Origin: JBASNZ01 sp049657775
GTDB lineage: Bacteria; Actinomycetota; Coriobacteriia; Anaerosomatales; Anaerosomataceae
Length of the DNA: 9,687 bases
Direction: 5' to 3'
NCBI GenBank assembly: GCA_049657775.1
Contig: JBASNZ010000047.1
Span: 1-9,687 of the forward strand
A program made the translations under genes and the position numbers. Shown one piece after another: positions 1 to 5,861 of this stretch. Every line of letters begins with the position of its first letter. Positions within the stretch are counted from its first letter, which is position 1. The notes under the pieces were generated by a model, which made no database searches, had not been told where the DNA came from, and saw only the letters and a program-made list of their open reading frames with translations.

Positions 1-569
1 ACCGGATGCGCGCCGTGCGCGACTTTGGCGAGCGGTGCGGCTACGACCGCATCCATGCCCAGCAGGTCACACGCCTGGCGTTGGCGCTCTTTGACGCGCT
101 CGGCCTCGAGCCGGGACGTGATCGCGAGCTTCTGGAGACCGCCGCCACGCTTCACGACGTGGGCTACTACATCAGCTACGAGAAGCATCACCGCCACAGC
201 CGGCACCTCATCGTGCACGCGTCGATCCCGGGCCTTACGCCGCGTGAGCGCGACATGGTCGCGACCATCGCGCGGTACCACACCGGCTCGATGCCCAAGG
301 GCCGGCACGAGGAGTACGGGCACCTCTCCGATGAGGACCGCCATCGCGTGGACGTGCTTGGCGGCATCCTTCGCATCGCCGACGGGCTCGACCGCGGCCG
401 CGCTTCTCGCGTAAGCGATGTCCGCGTACGGCGTGAGGACGGGGTCCTTGACATCGAGGCGGTCGCAACCGACGACCTCAAGATCGAGGTCTACGGCGCG
501 ATGAAGAAGAGCGACCTGCTCGCCCGAGCGCTCGGTGTTGAGATCACGGTCACCGGAGTGCGTGCGTGA
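1..569 (+). CDS. Ppx/GppA-family phosphatase, C-terminal HD domain (5' end outside window)
   Basis: The reading frame is open to the left edge and ends at TGA 567-569. The visible part matches the C-terminal HD-like domain of long-form exopolyphosphatase/guanosine pentaphosphate phosphatases, which hydrolyse polyphosphate or pppGpp in the cytoplasm. Counting from the ATG at position 6, the metal-site signature is H17, H50-D51 (in LHDVGYYISY), H62/H71, H92 (in RYHTG) and D126 (in RIADGLDR). The stretch LHDVGYYISY...HRHSRHLI and the RIADGLDRG motif are typical of this domain in Ppx proteins. The N-terminal actin-like catalytic domains would lie upstream, so the ATG at 6 is probably an internal Met and not the true start. 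The alternative is a free-standing HD protein of 187 residues starting at that ATG. The gene runs in the same direction as the next one, separated by 207 nt. The HD family is certain; membership of a full Ppx protein is likely. Confidence 0.8.
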   Translation, partial: RMRAVRDFGERCGYDRIHAQQVTRLALALFDALGLEPGRDRELLETAATLHDVGYYISYEKHHRHSRHLIVHASIPGLTPRERDMVATIARYHTGSMPKGRHEEYGHLSDEDRHRVDVLGGILRIADGLDRGRASRVSDVRVRREDGVLDIEAVATDDLKIEVYGAMKKSDLLARALGVEITVTGVRA

Positions 570-596
570 CGCGCTCGTCGTCTACCGCCGGGTGGG

Positions 597-615
597 CGTG
601 TGGGTGCTTCACACG
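597..615 (+). other. Hairpin just after the Ppx-like gene
   Basis: CGTGTG at 597-602 is the exact reverse complement of CACACG at 610-615, leaving a 7-nt loop. It starts 28 nt after the Ppx-like stop codon. No T-run follows, so it is at best a weak or factor-assisted terminator or an mRNA-end stabiliser. Six base pairs in GC-rich DNA can arise by chance. Confidence 0.3.
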
Positions 616-711
616 GCGCCGGGGGTGATCCGATGAAACGGGAGCGTGGACGTGCGAGCGCCTCCGAGGGTTCGTCTGGCCGGTGCATCGTCCAGCAGGG
701 TGACGCCGCGG

Positions 712-742
712 GGTGGCGAATCTTCCCACCAGAGGCGATTCG
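712..742 (+). other. Nested inverted repeats in leader, possible H-type pseudoknot or operator
   Basis: Two pairings interleave here. GGTGG (712-716) pairs with CCACC (726-730), and CGAATC (717-722) pairs with GATTCG (737-742). The order of strands is that of an H-type pseudoknot, with no nucleotide between the first two strands (one if stem 1 is shortened), 3 nt between the middle strands and 6 nt before the last. It ends 34 nt before the GTG start of the unknown membrane protein. It could equally be two competing hairpins, or a DNA operator with 6-bp arms spaced 14 bp apart. No known riboswitch class was recognised. Confidence 0.3.
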
Positions 743-763
743 CAGCAGTAGCCACGTACGATT

Positions 764-773
764 CGAGGGAGGA
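764..773 (+). promoter_or_regulatory. Ribosome binding site fixing the GTG start at 777
   Basis: The purine-rich GAGGGAGGA lies a few bases before GTG 777-779. It decides the start against an in-frame GTG at 600, whose extra 59 residues look non-coding and would place the hydrophobic anchor in the middle of the protein. Confidence 0.8.
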
Positions 774-776
774 TCC

Positions 777-1673
777 GTGAACAAGAAAGTGCTTGTCGGC
801 GTGCTTATCGGAGTGCTGGTGCTTGCAGCGGCCGGAGTGGGATACGGTGCCTACAGTGTTGCCAAGAAGGGCAACGAACAGGACCGCCGGGCCGAAGTCA
901 TCGCGCAGTCGCGCGTAGTCGACGACAAGCTCGAGGCGGTTTGGGACCGTCTCTCCGCCCGCGACTCGGCGTGGAGGGCGGCAGCTGACGGGTCGGGGAC
1001 GAGCATGACCAACGTTCTCGAGCTCACCACGACCGACATCGCCGGCATCAAGGAGCTTATCGGCGAGGCTAAGACCTCGGCTATGGACATCCCGTCGGAC
1101 GAGATCTCCTCGGCATACGTTGCGGTGTGCGACGAACTCGCCACCGCGCTCGACGAGTGCGCCGCAGGCGCAGAGAAGGCCGCTCCGATCTGCGAGGCAT
1201 ACGACCTGATAATCGCCGCCCGTGACGACGACAAGACCGGGTTCGGCTATGTCAACCAGGCGATCGACGCATGCAACGACAAGAAGTGGTCCGAGGGCAA
1301 GTCCAAGGCCCAGGCAGGCGTGAAGTCGTACAAGGCGCTCAAGACCAAGCTCGTCAACGCCAACAAGGCGTACGAGGCGCAAACGATCCAGGACGGTTTC
1401 GCGTTCGCGGACGCCGGTATCAAGTACGCCGAGATGCAGTACGACCTCGCGGTGCTCGGCTCCAAAGGCAGCATCAACGGCTACAACACCCAGATCGGCA
1501 AGATCGAGAAGCAGAACGACAAGCTCAACGACCTTGCCGTTGAGCTGGACGACGCCGAGTACTACGTGTTCGACGCGGCCGAGACCGCGTACGGCGGCTA
1601 CGTCGAGCGTGCCGGCACGGCCGAGGCGAAGTGGCGGAAGGTCAAGAAGCTCGTGACCGAGGGGACGTTCTAG
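777..1673 (+). CDS. Membrane-anchored extracytoplasmic helical protein, function unknown
   Basis: This is a 298-residue protein that I do not recognise. It starts VNKK followed by one hydrophobic segment (about residues 5-28), the pattern of an uncleaved signal anchor or a signal peptide. There is no lipobox Cys. The rest (about 30-298) is polar, rich in Ala, Asp, Glu and Lys, and looks mostly alpha-helical, with possible coiled-coil stretches around 180-260. The only cysteines are C118, C128, C139 and C166, all in one region, which could form two disulfides outside the membrane. No catalytic motif is visible. The start is GTG 777 with a strong ribosome binding site; the stop is TAG 1671-1673, inside a 30-bp tandem duplication. 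The neighbour upstream in the same direction is the Ppx-like gene, but the 207-nt gap argues for independent expression. An opposite-strand frame across this region lacks comparable start signals and looks like a shadow. Confidence 0.8.
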   Translation: MNKKVLVGVLIGVLVLAAAGVGYGAYSVAKKGNEQDRRAEVIAQSRVVDDKLEAVWDRLSARDSAWRAAADGSGTSMTNVLELTTTDIAGIKELIGEAKTSAMDIPSDEISSAYVAVCDELATALDECAAGAEKAAPICEAYDLIIAARDDDKTGFGYVNQAIDACNDKKWSEGKSKAQAGVKSYKALKTKLVNANKAYEAQTIQDGFAFADAGIKYAEMQYDLAVLGSKGSINGYNTQIGKIEKQNDKLNDLAVELDDAEYYVFDAAETAYGGYVERAGTAEAKWRKVKKLVTEGTF

Positions 1674-1720
1674 CGGCCTCCCCAGACCGGGGGGACGTTC
1701 TAGCGGCCTCTCGTGATCGA
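1651..1720. repeat. 30-bp tandem duplication spanning a stop codon
   Basis: Positions 1655-1680 and 1685-1710 are 26-nt copies differing at one base (A1660 versus G1690), with a 30-bp period. A partial third unit follows at 1711-1720, matching 1651-1660 with one mismatch. Both full copies carry the same end of the membrane-protein gene (GGGACGTTC then TAG). Because the period is a multiple of three, the second TAG (1701-1703) is in frame with the first. Readthrough of the first stop would add RPPQTGGTF. Confidence 0.85.
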
Positions 1721-1734
1721 CATCGGATCGCCGT

Positions 1735-1762
1735 CGCGACCGGACACCCGTGTCCGGTCGCG
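1735..1762. terminator. Strong hairpin between convergent genes, likely bidirectional terminator
   Basis: A perfect 12-bp stem (1735-1746 with 1751-1762) closes a CCCG tetraloop. It lies between the + strand membrane-protein gene (ends 1673) and the - strand recO (ends 1775), where a shared terminator is expected. On the + side it is followed by the T/C-rich TTCATCTCTCCCC, not a clean T-run. On the - side no T-run is seen. The stem is certain; its role is inferred from position. Confidence 0.7.
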
Positions 1763-1774
1763 TTCATCTCTCCC

Positions 1775-2521
1775 CTACACCTCGCGCACGTAGGCGTCGA
1801 GCGCCTTCATGCGCGCGGGCACGTGGTAGCTCACGAACGCTTTGAGGAGCAGTAACGTCTCGCGCAGCAGCGCATCCGGGACTTCGAGCGCTTCGACGTC
1901 GACGAGTCTTGCCATGAGCAGCGCCGCGAGCACATCGGGAACGCCCGGCGATATCGCGATCACACTGGTGTCGCCACCGCCGCACGAGCCGCACACCACG
2001 CCCCCTGCGGCGAGCGAGAACCCCGGACGCTCGCCAGCCTCTCCCGCGCACTCCACACAGCCGCTCAGGGACGGGCGGTACCCGTGCATGGCCATCCCTT
2101 TGATGAGGAACGCCGTCACGATGCCGGGATGGGCCGAAGGCGGACTCGATTCGATGACGTCGAGCGTCGTGGTGCCGAGCGCGAAGAGCTTGTCCTCCAC
2201 CTGGCACTCGACCGAGACCTTCTCGAGGAAGTCAGCCACCACCGCTGCGGCGCGCACGGCGTCCAGATCGCTACGAAGCGCATCGTGACTGGTGACCGTC
2301 TCGGCCTCGGTGACGATCTCGAGCGTGCGCCCGTGCGCAAGCATCACGTCCGCGACAGAGAAGGGCTCGAGGCGCGCGCCGAACTTGGAGAGCGTCTTGC
2401 GCACCCCCTTTGCGACGGCGCGTATCTGACAGCCGTCCTCGGCGAGGAACGTGACGATGAGGTCGGACTCGCCGAGCTTGGTCTTGCGCAGGGACAGTGC
2501 GCGAACGCGGTAGTTGGTCAC
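1775..2521 (-). CDS. recO: DNA repair protein RecO
   Basis: At 248 residues it is the usual RecO length. RecO works in the RecFOR pathway, helping RecA load on SSB-coated single-stranded DNA and annealing strands. The N-terminus (YRVRALSLRKTKLGESDLIV) is the typical start of the RecO OB-fold. The central and C-terminal helical part carries a zinc-binding C4 set: C155 and C158 (CVEC), C177 and C180 (CGSC), as in many Gram-positive and Deinococcus RecO proteins and unlike E. coli RecO. The start is GTG at 2519-2521, six nt after the deoC stop. I see no clear Shine-Dalgarno sequence there, so translation may depend on ribosomes finishing deoC. It is the last gene of the - strand series, ahead of the hairpin at 1735-1762. 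Its link to era is the classic era-recO neighbourhood. Confidence 0.93.
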   Translation of the reverse strand: MTNYRVRALSLRKTKLGESDLIVTFLAEDGCQIRAVAKGVRKTLSKFGARLEPFSVADVMLAHGRTLEIVTEAETVTSHDALRSDLDAVRAAAVVADFLEKVSVECQVEDKLFALGTTTLDVIESSPPSAHPGIVTAFLIKGMAMHGYRPSLSGCVECAGEAGERPGFSLAAGGVVCGSCGGGDTSVIAISPGVPDVLAALLMARLVDVEALEVPDALLRETLLLLKAFVSYHVPARMKALDAYVREV

Positions 2522-2527
2522 CGGGTA

Positions 2528-3220
2528 TCAGATGCCGCTTCGGGCGTCGAACGCTTCCAGGATCTCGAGCCCCGACGAGGTCCCGATGCGGGACGCGCCC
2601 GCCTCGAGCATGGCGACCGCGGTCTCGAGGTCACGGATGCCGCCGGCGGCTTTGACTCCGGCGCGCTCCCCGACCGTCTCACGCATGATGCGGACGTCCT
2701 CGAGCGATGCCCCGCGCGGCCCAAAACCGGTGGATGTCTTTACAAAGTGGGCCCCGGCATCAAGGACGATGCGGCTTGCTTCGGTCACCTGCTCCGGCGT
2801 GAGATATCCGGTCTCCAAGATGACCTTCACGATGCCCGAGCCGCGGGTCTGCTGCGCGACCATAGCTACCACCGCCGCGATATCGTCTCGTACGAACATC
2901 GGCTCGTCCTCAAGGAACGCCGCGACGTTTAGGACCATGTCGATCTCGTGGCACCCGAGCCTGAGCAGCTGTCGCGTCTCCTCGGCCTTGGTCTCGGTGA
3001 GCGAATACCCCAGGGGGAATCCCACGACCGAGCAGACCTTGGTGGTGGTACCGGCGAGGCTCTGTGCGGCGACGGGCACGAGGAACGGTGACACGCACAG
3101 CGAGGCGAACCCTGCGTTCGCGCTCTTGGCGAACCACTCGGAGGCGGCCTTGAACCCGACGGTCGGCTTGAGCAGCGTCTGATCCATGGATGCGGCAAGC
3201 GCCGCGCGATCGATCGTCAT
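2528..3220 (-). CDS. deoC: Deoxyribose-phosphate aldolase
   Basis: This 230-residue class I aldolase cleaves 2-deoxyribose 5-phosphate to glyceraldehyde 3-phosphate and acetaldehyde in deoxynucleoside catabolism. The Schiff-base lysine is K161 in FVKTSTGF. The second active-site lysine is K190 in VKAAGGIR, and the conserved acid is D94 in HEIDMVLN. GTSSG (213-217) is the phosphate-binding end of the TIM barrel. The start chosen is ATG at 3218-3220 (MTIDRAALAASMDQTLLKP). It has AGAGGGG about 10 nt upstream, inside the end of era, and gives the normal family length. The open frame continues further up to 3352 but only antisense-like residues are added. It lies 4 nt after era and 6 nt before recO, so it sits inside the usually adjacent era-recO pair. 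With cdd nearby it suggests pyrimidine deoxynucleoside salvage, although no phosphorylase is in the window. Confidence 0.93.
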   Translation of the reverse strand: MTIDRAALAASMDQTLLKPTVGFKAASEWFAKSANAGFASLCVSPFLVPVAAQSLAGTTTKVCSVVGFPLGYSLTETKAEETRQLLRLGCHEIDMVLNVAAFLEDEPMFVRDDIAAVVAMVAQQTRGSGIVKVILETGYLTPEQVTEASRIVLDAGAHFVKTSTGFGPRGASLEDVRIMRETVGERAGVKAAGGIRDLETAVAMLEAGASRIGTSSGLEILEAFDARSGI

Positions 3221-3224
3221 GGTC

Positions 3225-4136
3225 TTACAGCCCCTCTCCGTACCCGAAGCGCTTGATCTGTGTCGCGTCCCTGCGCCAATCGCGCTTGACCTTGACCCTG
3301 AGGTCCAGGAACACGCGGGTGCCGAGAAGCCGCTCGAGGTCGACGCGGGCATCGGTACCGATACGGCGGATCATCTCGCCGCCCTTGCCCACGATGATGC
3401 CCTTCTGGGAGTCGCGTTCCACGTAGATGATGGCCTCTATGCGGGTGAGGTCCTCGCTCTCGCGGATCATGTCCTCGATCGAGACTCCGATGGCATGCGG
3501 CACCTCATCATGCGTGAGATGCAGGATGCGCTCGCGGATGAACTCGGCGAGCATGACCTCGACCGGCTGGTCGGTGGGCATGTCGCGCGGGAAGTAGCGC
3601 GGCCCGTCGGGCAGCAGTCGCTTGACCGCCTCGATGACGCCCTCGACGTTGAACTTGGTGCGCGCCGAGCACACCACAACGTCGTCGAACGTGCCCAGGC
3701 CGCGCGCCACAGCGAGCTGCTTCTCGAGCTCTCGCGCCTTGACGATATCGGCCTTTGTGAGGATGAGCACCTTGTGACCCTTGGCCTCGGCCACGCGGTG
3801 AGCGACCCAACGGTCGCCCGGACCGATCGCCGCGGCGCTATCGATGACCAGGCATGCCACGTCGACATCGGCGAGCGCGAGCATGCTGGAGCGGTTGAGC
3901 TCCTCGCCAAGCGCGTCCTGTGGCTTGTGGAGCCCCGGCGTGTCGACGAACACGATCTGCGCGTCGTCGAGATCGACGATGGCGCGAAGACGGTGACGGG
4001 TGGTCTGTGGCGTGTCCGAGATGATCGCGACCTTGGAACCGACGAGCGCGTTGACGAGCGTGGACTTGCCGGCGTTGGGCCTGCCCACGAGCGCGACGAA
4101 CCCGCTCTTGACGATCTCTAGCGGCTGCAGTCTCAC
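3225..4136 (-). CDS. era: GTPase Era
   Basis: At 303 residues it has the normal Era length. Era is an essential GTPase that binds the 3' end of 16S rRNA and helps 30S subunit maturation, often working beside YbeY. GTPase motifs in order are G1 GRPNAGKST (18-26), G2 region SDTPQTTR (40-47), G3 DTPG (65-68), G4 TKAD (127-130) and G5 CSA (156-158). The KH domain contains GKGG (250-253) and ends in the typical DWRRDATQIKRFGY. G4 has Thr where the canonical form is NKxD; TKxD is known in some GTPases. The start is GTG at 4134-4136, overlapping the cdd stop in the 4-nt sequence GTGA, a standard coupling arrangement, with GGAG about 11 nt upstream. The open frame reaches upstream to 4400 through cdd in another frame; that part is not coding. 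Alternative starts further in would cut into the G1 strand. Confidence 0.96.
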   Translation of the reverse strand: MRLQPLEIVKSGFVALVGRPNAGKSTLVNALVGSKVAIISDTPQTTRHRLRAIVDLDDAQIVFVDTPGLHKPQDALGEELNRSSMLALADVDVACLVIDSAAAIGPGDRWVAHRVAEAKGHKVLILTKADIVKARELEKQLAVARGLGTFDDVVVCSARTKFNVEGVIEAVKRLLPDGPRYFPRDMPTDQPVEVMLAEFIRERILHLTHDEVPHAIGVSIEDMIRESEDLTRIEAIIYVERDSQKGIIVGKGGEMIRRIGTDARVDLERLLGTRVFLDLRVKVKRDWRRDATQIKRFGYGEGL

Positions 4137-4564
4137 TCGGAGTCGTCTCCGTCGTCCTGGTCGAGATAGCCGCGCACGAAGGCGTCGGGCAGAAGCGCGT
4201 CCAGCGTGGTGACCTGGACGGCGTCGCTCTTGCCACCCATGATCACGCGCATCTCGGGGTTGAACTCGGCGAGGAACTGCCGGCACGCGCCACACGGCAC
4301 GGTCGGCGCCTCGGAGTCGCCCACCACGGCGATCGCGTCGAAGTCGTGGTAGCCGGCGGTGACCGCGGCAACGGCCGCGGCACGCTCGGCACAGATGCAC
4401 GAGCCGTAGGCGGCGTTCTCAACGTTGACGCCCTGGAAGATCTCGCCGTCGGCGAAGATGGCGGCTCCTACCCGGAACTCCGAATACGGGGCGTACGCCT
4501 TGCGGCGCACCTCACGCGCGAACGCGAGGAGCGCTAGATCGGCTTGCGAGATCGACTCAGGCAT
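4133..4564 (-). CDS. cdd: Cytidine deaminase
   Basis: This 143-residue protein is a homotetramer-type cytidine deaminase that converts cytidine and deoxycytidine to uridine and deoxyuridine. The zinc site is complete: C58 with the catalytic E60 in CAER, and C91 and C94 in PCGAC. The substrate-binding segment YAPYSEFRVGAAI (25-35) and NVENAAYG (48-54) are typical. The acidic tail (DQDDGDDSE) is an extension beyond the core. It starts at ATG 4562-4564, overlapping the end of the CBS-domain gene by 8 nt (ATGCCTGA), and its stop overlaps the era GTG. Together with deoC it provides two steps of pyrimidine (deoxy)nucleoside salvage within this ribosome-maturation cluster. Confidence 0.95.
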   Translation of the reverse strand: MPESISQADLALLAFAREVRRKAYAPYSEFRVGAAIFADGEIFQGVNVENAAYGSCICAERAAAVAAVTAGYHDFDAIAVVGDSEAPTVPCGACRQFLAEFNPEMRVIMGGKSDAVQVTTLDALLPDAFVRGYLDQDDGDDSE

Positions 4565-5831
4565 TCTGGGTCTCCTTGGCGCTTGCGGCAGGCTCCACGA
4601 TGAGCTGCCTCAGACGGTTACCTTCCATGTCTTCTACTACGATACGCAATCCTTCGACTTCAAGCGCCTCGCCGATGGCGGGGATGTGCCCCGCGAGTTC
4701 GACGAAGAGTCCACCGACCGAGTCGGCCTCGGGCTTGATATCGGTCCCGAACGCGGTGTTGAGGTCGTCGACCGGCATGCGCGCGTCAACGCGCATCCGG
4801 CCATCTCCCAGGTCCGTCATCATCGGCTCGGCGGTATCGTACTCGTCGAATATCTCGCCGACGATCTCCTCGAGCAGATCCTCGATGGTGACCAGTCCCG
4901 CCGTGCCGCCGTACTCGTCGGCGACGATCGCGATGTGTGTGCGCGAGCGCATCTCGATGAGCAGCTCTTCGACCGGCTTGGTCTCGGGCACGAAGTACGG
5001 CTCGCGAGCGATCGCGGCGATGCCCTCGTCGCACGGGCCCTTACCCAGGCATACGAGCAGGTCCTTGGCGTAGAGCACGCCCCGGATGTCGTCGACGGTG
5101 TCGTGGTAGACGGGCACGCGCGAGACACCCGACTCCTCGATCATCGCAAGGGCCTCTGACACGCTCGCGGTGTCCTCGATACTCACGATGTCGGTGCGCG
5201 GCACCATGACCTCGCGCACGATCTTGGTCGTGAAATCGCTGACCGCGTCGATGAAGGCCTCCTCGGCCTCTTCGCGCGCCGTCTCCTCGTCATCGGCAGA
5301 TCCGGCCGCCGAGCGGAACTCGTCCTCGGTGAGCCATACGTCGGCCACGTGCTCCTTGGCCACGAGGCCGGCGAGCTTGAGCCACCCGATCGCGAGCATG
5401 CGGGCAACCGGGTAGAAAGCGGCCACCGCCGGTCGCACCAGCGGCGCCGACGCGAGCGCAACGCTCTCGGGATTGTGCACCGCGAGCGCTCGCGGCAGCG
5501 TCTCTGCCAGCGAGAACAGCACCACCGTGACCGCAAGCGGCGCCAGGACCACGAACATCCCGGGCCTGAGGAGTGCGAGCCACGTGGCCGCCAGCCCCAC
5601 GCCGTACGCGTACATGAGTGCACGTCCGAGCGAGGCCGAAGCGAGCAGATGGCCTTCTTTATCGGACACGCTCTCCAGGTCGACGGCACCCTTGCGCTCG
5701 GCCTCCACAAGCCTGCGAACGCGGCTGCGGGACATGAGACGCACGGAACCCTCGGCTGCGGAAAGGATGGCCGCCAACGCTACGAGAAGTACGAGCACGG
5801 CGCCTTGGATGAGCACTGCAGCTACGATCAT
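4557..5831 (-). CDS. CNNM/CBS-domain membrane protein (HlyC/CorC family)
   Basis: This 424-residue protein has a CNNM (DUF21) membrane part (about 1-160) with a first segment at 4-26 ending ILSAAEGSVRLMSRSR, the family's small-residue/acidic signature, and further hydrophobic stretches near 73-110 and 123-156. An acidic linker (169-190) precedes a CBS pair (about 205-328) with VMVPRTDI (208-215) and VADEYGGTAGLVTIEDLLEE (303-322). A CorC/HlyC C-terminal domain (about 337-414) follows. CBS pairs bind adenine nucleotides. Family members are linked to Mg2+ or Co2+ efflux, and older annotations as haemolysins are misleading. The ATG start at 5829-5831 has GGGGAGGT at 5845-5852, a rather long 13-nt spacing. 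There is a 30-nt gap to the upstream gene, one of the larger joints in the series. The 3' end overlaps cdd by 8 nt. The exact substrate is not known. Confidence 0.9.
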   Translation of the reverse strand: MIVAAVLIQGAVLVLLVALAAILSAAEGSVRLMSRSRVRRLVEAERKGAVDLESVSDKEGHLLASASLGRALMYAYGVGLAATWLALLRPGMFVVLAPLAVTVVLFSLAETLPRALAVHNPESVALASAPLVRPAVAAFYPVARMLAIGWLKLAGLVAKEHVADVWLTEDEFRSAAGSADDEETAREEAEEAFIDAVSDFTTKIVREVMVPRTDIVSIEDTASVSEALAMIEESGVSRVPVYHDTVDDIRGVLYAKDLLVCLGKGPCDEGIAAIAREPYFVPETKPVEELLIEMRSRTHIAIVADEYGGTAGLVTIEDLLEEIVGEIFDEYDTAEPMMTDLGDGRMRVDARMPVDDLNTAFGTDIKPEADSVGGLFVELAGHIPAIGEALEVEGLRIVVEDMEGNRLRQLIVEPAASAKETQNA

Positions 5832-5861
5832 GGGTGGTGTCGGGACCTCCCCGTTGTATGA

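Noticed and set aside
711..745. Resemblance of GGGGTGGCGAATC to part of the ydaO-type c-di-AMP riboswitch
   Set aside because: The other conserved blocks of that riboswitch, such as the downstream GCTAACCTCG-like segment, are not present.
752..764. -10-like TACGAT before the unknown membrane protein
   Set aside because: No matching -35 and it would start transcription almost at the ribosome binding site.
600..776. N-terminal extension of the unknown membrane protein from the GTG at 600
   Set aside because: The extra residues look non-coding and would bury the signal anchor; GAGGGAGGA directly precedes GTG 777.
609..1382. - strand open frame of 257 codons opposite the unknown membrane protein
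   Set aside because: The + strand frame has a strong ribosome binding site and an N-terminal anchor; the - strand frame has neither, and reads as a complement of Asp/Ala/Lys codons.
3186..4121. + strand open frame of 311 codons opposite era
   Set aside because: Antisense to complete Era GTPase and KH motifs; no ribosome binding site or domain of its own.
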